Notes under the pieces: model-generated
The model's database searches: none
What the model was told of the DNA's origin: nothing
The model's input: only the letters and a program-made list of their open reading frames with translations
Shown: positions 1 through 7,681 of the stretch, piece by piece
How positions within the stretch are numbered: position 1 is the first letter of the stretch
Layout of the letters: the number at the start of each line of letters is the position of its first letter
Position numbers and translations under genes: made by a program
Assembly: GCA_016840025.1 (NCBI GenBank)
Contig: JAEOTF010000237.1
Coordinates: 1 to 25,816 of the forward strand
Reading direction: 5' to 3'
Length of the DNA stretch: 25,816 nucleotides
From: Candidatus Hodarchaeota archaeon
GTDB lineage: Archaea > Asgardarchaeota > Heimdallarchaeia > Hodarchaeales > YT1-039

Positions 1-1242
1 GAAATCTTCTTTAGGCTTACCTACAAATACACTGTTATTTGAGGGAGGACTCTTAATAAGATGAAATATCACCGTATCGACCTTAGCTTTAGGAAAGATC
101 TTGTAACCTCGTAAATCGATTATTTTTTTGATCTGGAACGTTTCGGTGAGATGACGACGAAGATATTTAGCATACTGTTCATCAAGAAATGAATCAGGAA
201 CGATAAAAACTAAAGACCCACCTTTTTTCAGGTTAACGAGGCTTTTTTCGATGAAAAGGACATAAAGATCCCATCTTTGATACCGAAATTGAGAGTCAAT
301 TTTTGAAAGCTTGTTCCGGTACTCCTCTTTCAAATTTAGATATTGAACGAAAGGTGGATTACCAATTACAGTAGTGAAGGCATTTGACTTGGTGGCAAAT
401 ACCTCAGACCAGTCAAGTAAAAGAGCATCTCCAGTAATAATCTGAGGTTTCTTTAAAACCGATATAGGCTTTAATGCATTCTGCGTCTCAATTCTTTGAG
501 AATTTTTATTCAGGAAGCCTCGAAATAAGATTAGCGTCAACGAAGTTAGAAAAGTAGCGTCTTCCGAGATATCTATGCCAAAGATGTTCTCTAAGGGGTC
601 GGAAATGGGGTTATAGTTGAAATTTGAATTTATTCTTTTTCTGTACTCTTTATTTAAACGACTATAGAGTGCAACCAAGAAGGAACCTACACCACAAGCA
701 GGATCAATGAATTTAAGGTGACGTAAATCCCCATGATAATTCTCCAAAATATCCTCAACTACATCATCGACTATCGTTTGTGAAATCTGTAGGGGTGTGA
801 AAAATTGCCCTTTCTGCTTTTTTTCGATGGGAGATGTTGTGAATGAGTTCATCAGCCATTCGGTGATAGAATAAAATGAGGATAGCTCCATTACGGCAAA
901 TTCAATAGAGTTTAAATCATGAATTAAGTCTTCGACAATAGGGGTAATTTTTGCTGAATTAAAAAATTCTAAAATCGCAGATATCATCCCTAAGTTATAT
1001 TTATTGTCTATTTGAGATAAGACAGACTGCACAAGGGAAATTACAGGCACTTTTTCACTCTTTTCTTTTAAAGTCTGGATTTTATTGCGAGTAACCCAAC
1101 GATCTTCTATTCCATGAGCTTCTAGAAATTTTGCGAAAATTAAAACACCGAGAAAACGTAAGATTACCTTTGTTGGAAAATCGTCTTTGGTTACCTGCTT
1201 TGAAAAACGATCTAAAATGGCAACTAAATCGGATGATTTCAT
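1..1242 (-). CDS. N6-adenine DNA methyltransferase, 3' part missing (runs off left edge)
   Basis: An open frame starts at ATG 1242 and runs without a stop to position 1, giving 414 residues with the C-terminus outside the window. An N-terminal helical region (about 1-140) precedes a GQFFTP motif (145-150). AdoMet-binding motif I follows as DPACGVGSF (180-188), and the catalytic motif IV is NPPF (295-298). This order and the NPPF form identify a gamma-class N6-adenine methylase of the HsdM/Eco57I kind. It would transfer a methyl group from AdoMet to adenine in a DNA target. The missing end would hold the target-recognition domain and perhaps a fused nuclease. It lies 22 nt downstream of the nucleoside phosphorylase on the same strand. 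It could be a type IIG enzyme, a type I M subunit, a BREX PglX relative or an orphan methylase; the visible part cannot decide. Confidence 0.88.
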   Translation of the reverse strand, partial: MKSSDLVAILDRFSKQVTKDDFPTKVILRFLGVLIFAKFLEAHGIEDRWVTRNKIQTLKEKSEKVPVISLVQSVLSQIDNKYNLGMISAILEFFNSAKITPIVEDLIHDLNSIEFAVMELSSFYSITEWLMNSFTTSPIEKKQKGQFFTPLQISQTIVDDVVEDILENYHGDLRHLKFIDPACGVGSFLVALYSRLNKEYRKRINSNFNYNPISDPLENIFGIDISEDATFLTSLTLILFRGFLNKNSQRIETQNALKPISVLKKPQIITGDALLLDWSEVFATKSNAFTTVIGNPPFVQYLNLKEEYRNKLSKIDSQFRYQRWDLYVLFIEKSLVNLKKGGSLVFIVPDSFLDEQYAKYLRRHLTETFQIKKIIDLRGYKIFPKAKVDTVIFHLIKSPPSNNSVFVGKPKEDF

Positions 1243-1264
1243 GTTTTTACAGCTACAATACAAT

Positions 1265-2017
1265 TCATGAATTGTCTTGATCGTATAGAATCTTCACAGC
1301 ATCAAGGGCTGTCCAAATCGCCTCCTGTTGGCCCTTCATATGGTCTATTACGGGCTGCCCAGAAACTGTCGATCCAACTACTGCAACCACGCATCCTATT
1401 CTCCAACCACGTATGCTACCGAGTATACTCATGGTGGAAAGCTCCATCTCCGTTGCAACGGCGTTTGCACGTTCCCAAATTTTCCAACGTTGAGCAACCC
1501 ATTCACGATTCGGGCACATTTCCACTTCTTCCGTATAAAAGGCATCTTTGCTATGGATAATCCCTAAATGAAAGCGATAACCACGGTTTTGTGCTGCTTG
1601 TCTTAAGGCAAGGGTAGTGTCAAGGTCACATACAGCGGGATATTCGATAGGAACATAACTGCGGCTTGTGCCTTCATCCCGGATCCCACCGACACCAATG
1701 CATAGATCACCGATCTCTATGTGTTTTTGCAATCCGCCGCTTGTTCCAACTCGAATAAACGTATCCGCCCCACATCGTCCGTATTCTTCTAAACCGATAG
1801 CTGTAGATGGGCAACCGATCCCACACGAAGCAACACTGATGGGAACCCCTTCATAAGTTCCTGTAAAGGTATGATATTCTCTATTGTGTGCTACTTCTTT
1901 CACATTATCAAGTAGTTTTGAAATGCGTACCGATCGCCCAGGATCTCCGACTATAAGCATATATCCTGCCACATCTCCCCGCTTACATTGGATATGATAC
2001 TCAACTTCATCAGACAT
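1265..2017 (-). CDS. Nucleoside phosphorylase, uridine phosphorylase-like
   Basis: A 250-residue member of the PNP/UDP family, which splits nucleosides with phosphate into base and ribose-1-phosphate. Visible motifs are GDPGR near residue 25 (phosphate binding), NREYHTF (cf. HREFTTW in E. coli Udp), RVGTSGG in the middle, and EMELS near the C-terminus, where Udp has EMES. I chose ATG 2017 over the upstream TTG at 2047. The protein from ATG 2017 aligns from its first residue with E. coli Udp (253 aa), and GGATGG (2024-2029) lies 6 nt upstream. The Gln and Arg that read uracil in Udp (the QER stretch after FYPG) appear as Glu and Glu here (FYTEEVEM), so the base specificity may differ. It follows the methyltransferase gene closely and is probably in the same operon. 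Confidence 0.87.
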   Translation of the reverse strand: MSDEVEYHIQCKRGDVAGYMLIVGDPGRSVRISKLLDNVKEVAHNREYHTFTGTYEGVPISVASCGIGCPSTAIGLEEYGRCGADTFIRVGTSGGLQKHIEIGDLCIGVGGIRDEGTSRSYVPIEYPAVCDLDTTLALRQAAQNRGYRFHLGIIHSKDAFYTEEVEMCPNREWVAQRWKIWERANAVATEMELSTMSILGSIRGWRIGCVVAVVGSTVSGQPVIDHMKGQQEAIWTALDAVKILYDQDNS

Positions 2018-2047
2018 TTGATTCCATCCACTTTCTGCTTTCTTCAA

Positions 2048-2776
2048 CTAACATTTTGCACCAATACCTATCAACCAAGGAATTGCATGCTTAATTTGAA
2101 CTGATGCAAAGTGATGAGATAAGATTTTTCGAAATGATCGGGGACTAAAACGTCCGATGTGGTCTTCATCCTCTCCCAATCTTCTCACATTCTTAAGACG
2201 AATTAAGTTTAGCGTACGATAAACCGTAGAAAACGGCACCGTAACAATTACTATTCCATATGGAGAGGTAAGAACACGTCCTAATTCTTGAAGTAATAAG
2301 TTTGGGTCAGGCACATGTTCTAACATTTCTAAACACAAAATGAGATCAAAACTTGCAGTTCGATAGGGGAGATGTTCTCCTGAACCACAAAGAAAATCCG
2401 AGTCTTTATTGATTTTCTTTGCAATTTGAAGCGCAGGAAGCGAAAGATCCAAACCTACAATTTTATGACCACTATACGCCGAGATTACTCCCTCGCCACA
2501 ACCGAGGTCGAGAATATTTTCAGGTTTTGGGCGTATATTGTTGATTTCTCGGAGAATAGCCTGAACAAAGCCATTAATTTGCCGATGGGCGAAAGGATTT
2601 TTTGTGGTATATTTTTTAAGGTTAGCACTTTGAGTATGACCTAATTCTCTTCGAACAGAGTTAGCATATACAACTACATCTTTGAGAGAAGGCAATATGA
2701 AAGACAACCTTTTGAAGGCAAGAAGTGTTTTCGATTCCTCGTGATTTTTTAAAATGCAGTTAGTATCAATTATCAT
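2048..2776 (-). CDS. Class I SAM-dependent methyltransferase (Methyltransf_11 type)
   Basis: About 242 residues if read from ATG 2776. AdoMet motif I is ILDLGCGEG (near 88-96), the acidic end of strand 2 is VGLDLS, and the post-I region EHLPYRTASFDLILCLEMLEHVPDP is typical of UbiE/Methyltransf_11 enzymes that methylate small molecules or lipids. The substrate cannot be read from the sequence. The start is unsure: ATG 2776 overlaps the first 23 nt of the divergent glycosyltransferase gene, and the only later starts before motif I are TTG codons. An open frame continues upstream to 2839 but would overlap the glycosyltransferase further. Its stop is followed within 31 nt by the nucleoside phosphorylase start, which suggests co-transcription. 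Confidence 0.8.
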   Translation of the reverse strand: MIIDTNCILKNHEESKTLLAFKRLSFILPSLKDVVVYANSVRRELGHTQSANLKKYTTKNPFAHRQINGFVQAILREINNIRPKPENILDLGCGEGVISAYSGHKIVGLDLSLPALQIAKKINKDSDFLCGSGEHLPYRTASFDLILCLEMLEHVPDPNLLLQELGRVLTSPYGIVIVTVPFSTVYRTLNLIRLKNVRRLGEDEDHIGRFSPRSFRKILSHHFASVQIKHAIPWLIGIGAKC

Positions 2777-3707
2777 CCCTGCATATAATGAAAAAGATAC
2801 TGTAAAGGATATAATAGAGGATACATTTCGGGTTCTCATTAAAAATGGGTTTAATAATGTAGAAATTATTCTTATAGACGATGGATCAAGCGATGGAACA
2901 ACAGAAGTCGGACAGCAATTGGCTCAAGAACATGACTATTGCAGTTTAATTTCGTTTCGTCATAATCGGGGAAAAACAGCAGCATTAAGGGAAGGCTTCC
3001 GTAATGCAAAAGGAGAATATATAGGAATAATTGATGCAGATTATCAATTTGATCCGACAGATTTCCCTGCGCTCTTAGAGCCTTTGGTAAAAGATGAAGC
3101 TGATTTCGTAAATGGAAGACGAGTAAAGAGAAAAGACCCCTTAACAAAGCGTTCACCTTCCTTTTTCTTCAATAGAATGAGTAGGTGGGTTTTTGGAGTC
3201 AAATTAAATGACTGGAATAGTGGAATTAAAATCATGCGAAGAGAATGTGTCCAAGGACAGGTATTACGAGCAGGGTCACATCGTTTTCTACCGGGTATTG
3301 TATCAAATTATGGCTTTCGAGTAATCGAACGACCTGTTGGTCATCAACGACGTAAATACGGGAAGTCTAAATATGGAGGTAATCGTCTTGTGGGAGGATT
3401 GATGGATCTTATTAGTCTTAAGTTACGAATTAGTTTCGAAAAAAGACCAATGACTCTCTTTGGAATCTTTGGAATCCTTCTTCTGCTCGCTGGTTTTTTG
3501 AGTGGAGCATATCTTGTGTATCTACAACAACAAGGCGAAGCGATAGGGGATCGGCCTCTCCTTCTACTAAGTGTGCTTCTACTCATTTTTGGGTTTCAGC
3601 TTTTCTCATTGGGATTTATTGCCGATTATCTTGCAAACACGCTTGCTGAAACCCAAGAACTTAGAAGAGATGTTTTTGAACTACAAAAGACTATCAAACG
3701 GAAATGA
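2754..3707 (+). CDS. Family 2 glycosyltransferase, polyprenyl-phosphate sugar synthase type (DPM1/GtrB-like)
   Basis: A 317-residue GT-A enzyme. It begins VSIIIPAYNE right after the start Met, which supports ATG 2754. Nucleotide-sugar motifs are IDDGSSDGT (41-49) and DAD (94-96, metal binding; DADYQFDP replaces the usual DADLQHDP). NRGKTAALREGF (71-82) matches the DPM1/GtrB signature. Two membrane helices (about 234-256 and 268-291) follow, then a charged cytoplasmic tail. Such proteins move a hexose from a nucleotide sugar to dolichyl or undecaprenyl phosphate at the membrane, feeding N-glycosylation or glycolipid synthesis. The many N-x-S/T sites in the surface protein at 17917-21462 would fit such a pathway. 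It is divergent from and overlaps the methyltransferase gene at its 5' end, and converges on the zinc-ribbon gene. Confidence 0.9.
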   Translation: MQLVSIIIPAYNEKDTVKDIIEDTFRVLIKNGFNNVEIILIDDGSSDGTTEVGQQLAQEHDYCSLISFRHNRGKTAALREGFRNAKGEYIGIIDADYQFDPTDFPALLEPLVKDEADFVNGRRVKRKDPLTKRSPSFFFNRMSRWVFGVKLNDWNSGIKIMRRECVQGQVLRAGSHRFLPGIVSNYGFRVIERPVGHQRRKYGKSKYGGNRLVGGLMDLISLKLRISFEKRPMTLFGIFGILLLLAGFLSGAYLVYLQQQGEAIGDRPLLLLSVLLLIFGFQLFSLGFIADYLANTLAETQELRRDVFELQKTIKRK

Positions 3708-3716
3708 ACTAGTCCA

Positions 3717-3733
3717 TTTCTTCTAGGAAGAAA
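3717..3733. terminator. Hairpin between convergent genes
   Basis: A perfect 7-bp inverted repeat, TTTCTTC and GAAGAAA, around a 3-nt TAG loop lies in the 28-nt gap between the stop of the glycosyltransferase and the stop of the zinc-ribbon gene. The short symmetric stem and its position suggest a two-way terminator. The oligo-T tracts are weak, so this is only probable. Confidence 0.45.
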
Positions 3734-3735
3734 AT

Positions 3736-4440
3736 TTAATGCAGACCAGCTGCAAAAGATACAGCTCGATCGAGATTAGTATCAGGTTCTCCTATTGTAC
3801 CGCATTCAGGACAGATGTAGAAATCAAACTGCTTTTCTTTTTCCCAAAAACCAAGAGAGTACTTTCCTTCTACATATTGAGTACTGCAACCCGGACAGTT
3901 AAATTCCGATTCTGTGAATTCTGAATGAATCTTACGCATTTTACTAATTATTGTACGAAGATAGGCTTTATGCTCGGGCAATTTAATAGCTTTCTCTAAA
4001 TTAAAGATCCCTGAGAAGAATGCAGTATTTTCTGCAAGTGGTCGAATTTCATCCTCGCTTTTTCCAACATATTCTGCCAAAACAGATAACCCACTAGTTG
4101 TTTGTTGTGCCAATTGAGGCATTACGATTCCTGAAACTACGTACATCAATCTTGCCTCAGGATTGGCCTCAAATACGGTTTTAAAGGCATTGAAGAAGCC
4201 CGCGTCCCCAGATCCATGAGCCATCAATTCTTCCTCATAATTTATGGCAAGAAAAGTGAGTTTCTTCTCAGAATCTAATGTGAGAATATCAAGGTGTTCG
4301 CCTTTTACAAGCTCAAGAAAAGGTTTAATATCCGCTCTGCTCGCTAAAGGAGCGGTTTGACGAGAATATTTGTGATCAGCAATTCTATGGCCGTTAGTTT
4401 TTAGCCAGTCAATTATTGCGGTTGTAAAGATCTGTTTCAT
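3736..4440 (-). CDS. Conserved-looking protein with C-terminal zinc ribbon
   Basis: I do not recognise the family. Read from ATG 4440 it has 234 residues. ATG 4440 has AGGT 6 nt upstream; ATG 4455 and TTG 4458 are alternatives. The first ~170 residues are a mixed alpha/beta soluble domain (e.g. HLDILTLDSEKKLTFLAINY and ARLMYVVSGIVMPQL, which look like strands). The C-terminus has two CxxC pairs, C182/C185 and C210/C213, forming a zinc ribbon (CPGC...CPEC). No signal peptide or membrane segment is seen. The N-terminal part, with a charged strand and an LTFLAINYEEE segment, could be restriction-endonuclease-like, but I cannot place catalytic residues. It is convergent with the glycosyltransferase and has the tnpB element inserted just upstream of its start. 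Confidence 0.75.
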   Translation of the reverse strand: MKQIFTTAIIDWLKTNGHRIADHKYSRQTAPLASRADIKPFLELVKGEHLDILTLDSEKKLTFLAINYEEELMAHGSGDAGFFNAFKTVFEANPEARLMYVVSGIVMPQLAQQTTSGLSVLAEYVGKSEDEIRPLAENTAFFSGIFNLEKAIKLPEHKAYLRTIISKMRKIHSEFTESEFNCPGCSTQYVEGKYSLGFWEKEKQFDFYICPECGTIGEPDTNLDRAVSFAAGLH

Positions 4441-4504
4441 TCGATTACCTGACATCAATATTCACAAAAGACTTAACATCCACTCTATATTTTAAAGTTG
4501 GTAG

Positions 4505-4518
4505 AACAGGATAGAACA
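4505..4518 (+). repeat. 14-bp direct repeat, left copy flanking tnpB element
   Basis: AACAGGATAGAACA here is identical to positions 6357-6370, on the other side of the tnpB gene. This copy overlaps a local tandem repeat (TAGAACAG at 4502-4509 and 4512-4519). A TATA-like CTATATTTTA lies about 20 nt upstream on the plus strand. Confidence 0.7.
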
Positions 4519-4541
4519 GTATCCAGCAAGCATTCCAAATC

Positions 4542-4557
4542 TATACAAATGCGTATA
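4542..4557. other. Small inverted repeat downstream of tnpB
   Basis: TATAC and GTATA pair around a 6-nt loop, 13 nt beyond the tnpB stop codon. This is where the right end and the 3' part of a guide RNA would be expected in an IS200/IS605-type element. Five AT-rich pairs are weak evidence on their own. Confidence 0.3.
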
Positions 4558-4569
4558 AATTAATAAGTC

Positions 4570-6201
4570 TCAATTCTCGGAAATGGGAAGAGATTCCTTC
4601 TTTGCATGGTTACGGGTTCGATCTCTACGTGACACGGTTGGAGAGATGTCATACCCGCTTGGGGAGGTACTGATCGCATCCACAGCCATCACACTCGTTG
4701 TTGGGCTTTCGCTAGCGGGGAGTGGTTTTATCAACCAATGGTCGAGGGCTGTTAAGTGTTTAAGTGACTTAATAAGTCTAAAGGCAATGTTCATTGCGCC
4801 ATTAATGTCAGCTTGGATATGTACGCCACAGTCCTGACAGATTATTAGGGATTGGAAAGGACGAATAGTGTTCTGTGAACCGCATTTTGAACAGGTCTTA
4901 CTTGTCCATGTTTCCCATATTGTGTGGAATTGCTTCAAAGGTAGACCACTCAATTCTAATTTGTATTGAAGAAAGGTTGTAATTCGATGAAACGCCCACC
5001 GATGAAGTTCTCGTCTATGTTTGCGTGACCTTCCATCGCCTTTCCGTCTAGAGTGACGAATCCCTTTCAGTTTTCCTAGAACCACATGGACTCGATATTT
5101 GTGTTGCAAGACTTCCACCCAATCACAGATCTGGGAAGTGAGTTCGTGATCGTATTGGATGGCTAAGTTTCTACGCTTTTTAGAGAGGCTCTTCAGTTTA
5201 CGGTTATGATTCTTCGTGTTTTTCTTAACCTGTTGGTAATACGCCTTCTGTCGTTGGAGGGACGCAATTTGATTGTCTAATTGATTGATTTGTCGTTTCT
5301 TTTCCTTTTGTTCAAAAAACCTGATGTCCTGTGCGCGTAAGCCCGAATGATTGTCGACAGTCAAAAGCACGGCTATCGCTGCCTTATTCATTCCTAAATC
5401 CGTGCTTACTACAGCAAGGGGTTTTTTCTTTTTGATTTGCTTAATTATGGGTACGTCTACTGTGACATGGGCATACCAGCGTTTATTTTGATGTTTAATC
5501 AAGTGAATAGTCTTTGTTTTCCCCAACTTCAAGTTGGACAGATGATATACCGCAGGATTGAGAGGAATCCATAGATGAACTCGTTTTTCGGGATAATAGA
5601 GTTCTAACCAGTATTTAGTAAGTTTAGTATTTCTCTCATGGAGGAACACGGTAGTTCGCAGATTCGCATAACGGAGTAATTTCTGCTGATGTGTTTTTTT
5701 GGCTTCACATGGTTTGGCAGGTCTCTTCTCTGTATCCCACCACTGTAAAACCTGAACTAAATCGTTTTCTTGGTTTTCATACTTCTCTTTCTGCATGATC
5801 TTCCAGTAGATACGAGTATGGTCTATGATCCTCTCACAATGACTATGCCACATCGCTATAGCAGTATCTCGACATTCTTTCAGTTCCCGCACTGTCAACT
5901 GGTCTTGGTATTGATGTTTCAGGTCATATTTGACTTCCTTTCTCCCTTCGGTAATGTTGAGAGAACCATCTTTTTTCTTCCGTTTCAACGCTCTACTCGT
6001 TAGTGTGAGTTCATCTAACTTCTTCTTACTGATCCGTTTCCCTTCCTTCCCACTTTGCCATAAATCATCTTGTTCTTGGGCTATGATCTGAAGATAATGT
6101 TTAATAACAGTGCTATCCCGTCCTGTCAATTTTTCCAGTTGATGATGCTTTTTCGGGCTTAATTTGTCCGACATGACTGGAATTCGTACTGTCAGGAACA
6201 T
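4570..6201 (-). CDS. tnpB: TnpB-family RNA-guided nuclease (IS200/IS605 OrfB type)
   Basis: A 543-residue TnpB-related protein. Family members use a guide RNA copied from the element's right end to cleave DNA and help the element persist. RuvC-I is VVSTDLGMNKA with catalytic D268. The RuvC-II position reads VVLGKLKGI, with G376 where canonical TnpB has Glu. A zinc finger, C437/C440 and C455/C458, follows, with RuvC-III D465 in ADINGAMNI. E430, in WETWTSKTC, sits where Fanzor proteins and some TnpBs carry the alternative catalytic Glu. About 75 residues follow RuvC-III, and the 3' part of the gene may double as guide-RNA template. The N-terminal half is long (RuvC-I Asp at 268, against 196 in the second TnpB of this window). 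ATG 6201 and ATG 6174 are both possible starts. No tnpA is nearby, so the unit is probably not self-mobile. Confidence 0.93.
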   Translation of the reverse strand: MFLTVRIPVMSDKLSPKKHHQLEKLTGRDSTVIKHYLQIIAQEQDDLWQSGKEGKRISKKKLDELTLTSRALKRKKKDGSLNITEGRKEVKYDLKHQYQDQLTVRELKECRDTAIAMWHSHCERIIDHTRIYWKIMQKEKYENQENDLVQVLQWWDTEKRPAKPCEAKKTHQQKLLRYANLRTTVFLHERNTKLTKYWLELYYPEKRVHLWIPLNPAVYHLSNLKLGKTKTIHLIKHQNKRWYAHVTVDVPIIKQIKKKKPLAVVSTDLGMNKAAIAVLLTVDNHSGLRAQDIRFFEQKEKKRQINQLDNQIASLQRQKAYYQQVKKNTKNHNRKLKSLSKKRRNLAIQYDHELTSQICDWVEVLQHKYRVHVVLGKLKGIRHSRRKGDGRSRKHRRELHRWAFHRITTFLQYKLELSGLPLKQFHTIWETWTSKTCSKCGSQNTIRPFQSLIICQDCGVHIQADINGAMNIAFRLIKSLKHLTALDHWLIKPLPASESPTTSVMAVDAISTSPSGYDISPTVSRRDRTRNHAKKESLPISEN

Positions 6202-6349
6202 AGGATTGCCACCTTCTCGCTTTTACTTGGAAGCTCTCTGAATATTTCTCTCACACTTCTTCTATCTTACTATATGTCATTTCTCTTATAAACCTCCAGA
6301 ATTCCCGATCCTCTCAATTTATACAGATAAATATATAATTTGTGAAGGT

Positions 6350-7582
6350 TTGGATCAACAGGATAGAACACCATTGTCTCCAGATTTATGTATTGGTTTT
6401 AATTCACGACCTATAGTTGAAGCTTTAAAGAGAATAAATCGCTCTGTAGCAGCAATTGACTATTTTGGAGATGTTGACATTCGTGAAAGGGCGGATTATT
6501 TGTTTAGTATTTTAGATCAAAGAGAAGATGAATCTATTGGCCGTCCCATGCATCGAACAGCTGCAGACTATCTTGTTGATTTAGCAGAAGTGATGGCAGA
6601 AGAAGTCGAGATAGAAAATGTAATTATCGGTAGTGGACTAGATGATTATCCTGAGCATTGGAACCGCTTAGCCACATTAGGAGAATTCTGTGGTAATGAT
6701 CCTAACAAACTTATGATCTTAAGAGATCGACAACTTCTCTACAAAGAAGCCCAAGAACATAATATTCTAACGCCTAAAATGGAAGTCATCACATCTTCCC
6801 AGAAGACTGCGTTACTCTCCGAAAATTTGTCTTTCCCAATCGTGGTAAAAGGATCAACAGGAGGAGGTGGATCCAATACAAGTTTGTGCTACTCACTAGA
6901 AGAAATAGAAGCAGCAACATCCGATATGCTTGATCGATGCCCCTCATGTTACCTTCTAGAGTTTCTTAAGGGAATCCCCGCCAGTATCTCGCTCATTGGT
7001 AATGGTGATCAATGTACGACTGTAGCAATAAATAAACAGCTGATTGGTTGTGATTTTGCAGCAGCACCAAGCCCTTTCACCTATACAGGCAATACAACTC
7101 CTCTTAATATACCCACTAACCAATTAACAAGTATCAAGAAAAGATTTGAAATGCTAGGGGAGTCACTACATTTGAAAGGGAGCAACGGTTTTGATTTTAT
7201 CATAGGAGAAGACAAGGAACCTTATCTCTTAGAACTAAACCCTCGAATCCAAGGAACCCTCGAATGCATAGAAATAGCAACAGAGCAATCCCTAATCAAG
7301 ATGCATCTGGATGCTTTTGGGGGAAAACTACCATTAATGCCACGTTTCCCTTATTTCAGCGCTAAAATTGTTATTTTTTCACCTGTTCATGCTAAAGTGC
7401 CTGTTATCACAAGAGAAGAGGCGAGGGATCGACCTATTCCAGGTAGTATAATAGAGCCAGGAATGCCATATTGTAGCGTTTTTAGTACAGGAAATTCGGA
7501 AAAAGAAGCTTTAACAGAAGGAAAAAAAAAGAGTGCTCATGTGTTAGAAAAATTACAAAAACAAACCTGTGAAATAGGCTGA
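6350..7582 (+). CDS. ATP-grasp ligase, archaeal COG2232 type
   Basis: Up to 410 residues. It begins with a pre-ATP-grasp strand CIGFNSRPI and the VAAIDYFGD segment typical of the archaeal COG2232 family of predicted ATP-dependent carboxylate ligases. ATP-grasp features are IVVKGSTGGGGS (K167 and the Gly loop), LLEF with E204, and LELNPR with E295/N297 for Mg-ATP. Such enzymes form an acyl-phosphate and join it to an amine or thiol; the substrate is unknown. No ATG lies near the 5' end. TTG 6350 and TTG 6374 are the candidates, and a TATA-like ATATATAATT lies at about 6329-6338. The tnpB element ends just upstream, and a 14-bp repeat of its far side (6357-6370) lies in the first codons. The original start may therefore have been altered by the insertion. 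A_n tract near 7523 codes for Lys. Confidence 0.82.
   Translation: MDQQDRTPLSPDLCIGFNSRPIVEALKRINRSVAAIDYFGDVDIRERADYLFSILDQREDESIGRPMHRTAADYLVDLAEVMAEEVEIENVIIGSGLDDYPEHWNRLATLGEFCGNDPNKLMILRDRQLLYKEAQEHNILTPKMEVITSSQKTALLSENLSFPIVVKGSTGGGGSNTSLCYSLEEIEAATSDMLDRCPSCYLLEFLKGIPASISLIGNGDQCTTVAINKQLIGCDFAAAPSPFTYTGNTTPLNIPTNQLTSIKKRFEMLGESLHLKGSNGFDFIIGEDKEPYLLELNPRIQGTLECIEIATEQSLIKMHLDAFGGKLPLMPRFPYFSAKIVIFSPVHAKVPVITREEARDRPIPGSIIEPGMPYCSVFSTGNSEKEALTEGKKKSAHVLEKLQKQTCEIG
6357..6370 (+). repeat. 14-bp direct repeat, right copy flanking tnpB element
   Basis: Identical to 4505-4518. It lies inside the proposed first codons of the ATP-grasp gene if TTG 6350 is used, or just upstream of its coding region if TTG 6374 is used. 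Confidence 0.7.
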
Positions 7583-7630
7583 TCTCTAGAGTAGAAAGTA
7601 AAAGTAATAATTCTAACTGTTTATAGTTTC

Positions 7631-7660
7631 AAAAAAAAGATAGGGGCATTAAAAAAAAAA
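7631..7660 (-). terminator. Oligo-T tracts downstream of the PH-like membrane protein
   Basis: On the minus strand, runs of ten T (7651-7660) and eight T (7631-7638) follow the stop codon of the 7682-8380 gene by 21-51 nt. Archaeal RNA polymerase terminates at such oligo-T tracts without needing a hairpin. Confidence 0.6.
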
Positions 7661-7681
7661 TGGGGGATATGAGTGAAGTAT

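Noticed and set aside
1267..1856. Plus-strand frames opposite the nucleoside phosphorylase
   Set aside because: They are shadows of a clear family member on the minus strand; no motifs or ribosome sites.
2048..2839. Longer methyltransferase start at 2839
   Set aside because: It would overlap the divergent glycosyltransferase by 86 nt and adds a hydrophobic, non-family N-terminus.
4505..4518. Reading the 14-bp repeats as a standard transposon target duplication
   Set aside because: IS200/IS605-type elements insert without target duplication, and no terminal inverted repeats were seen next to the copies; kept only as an unexplained direct repeat.
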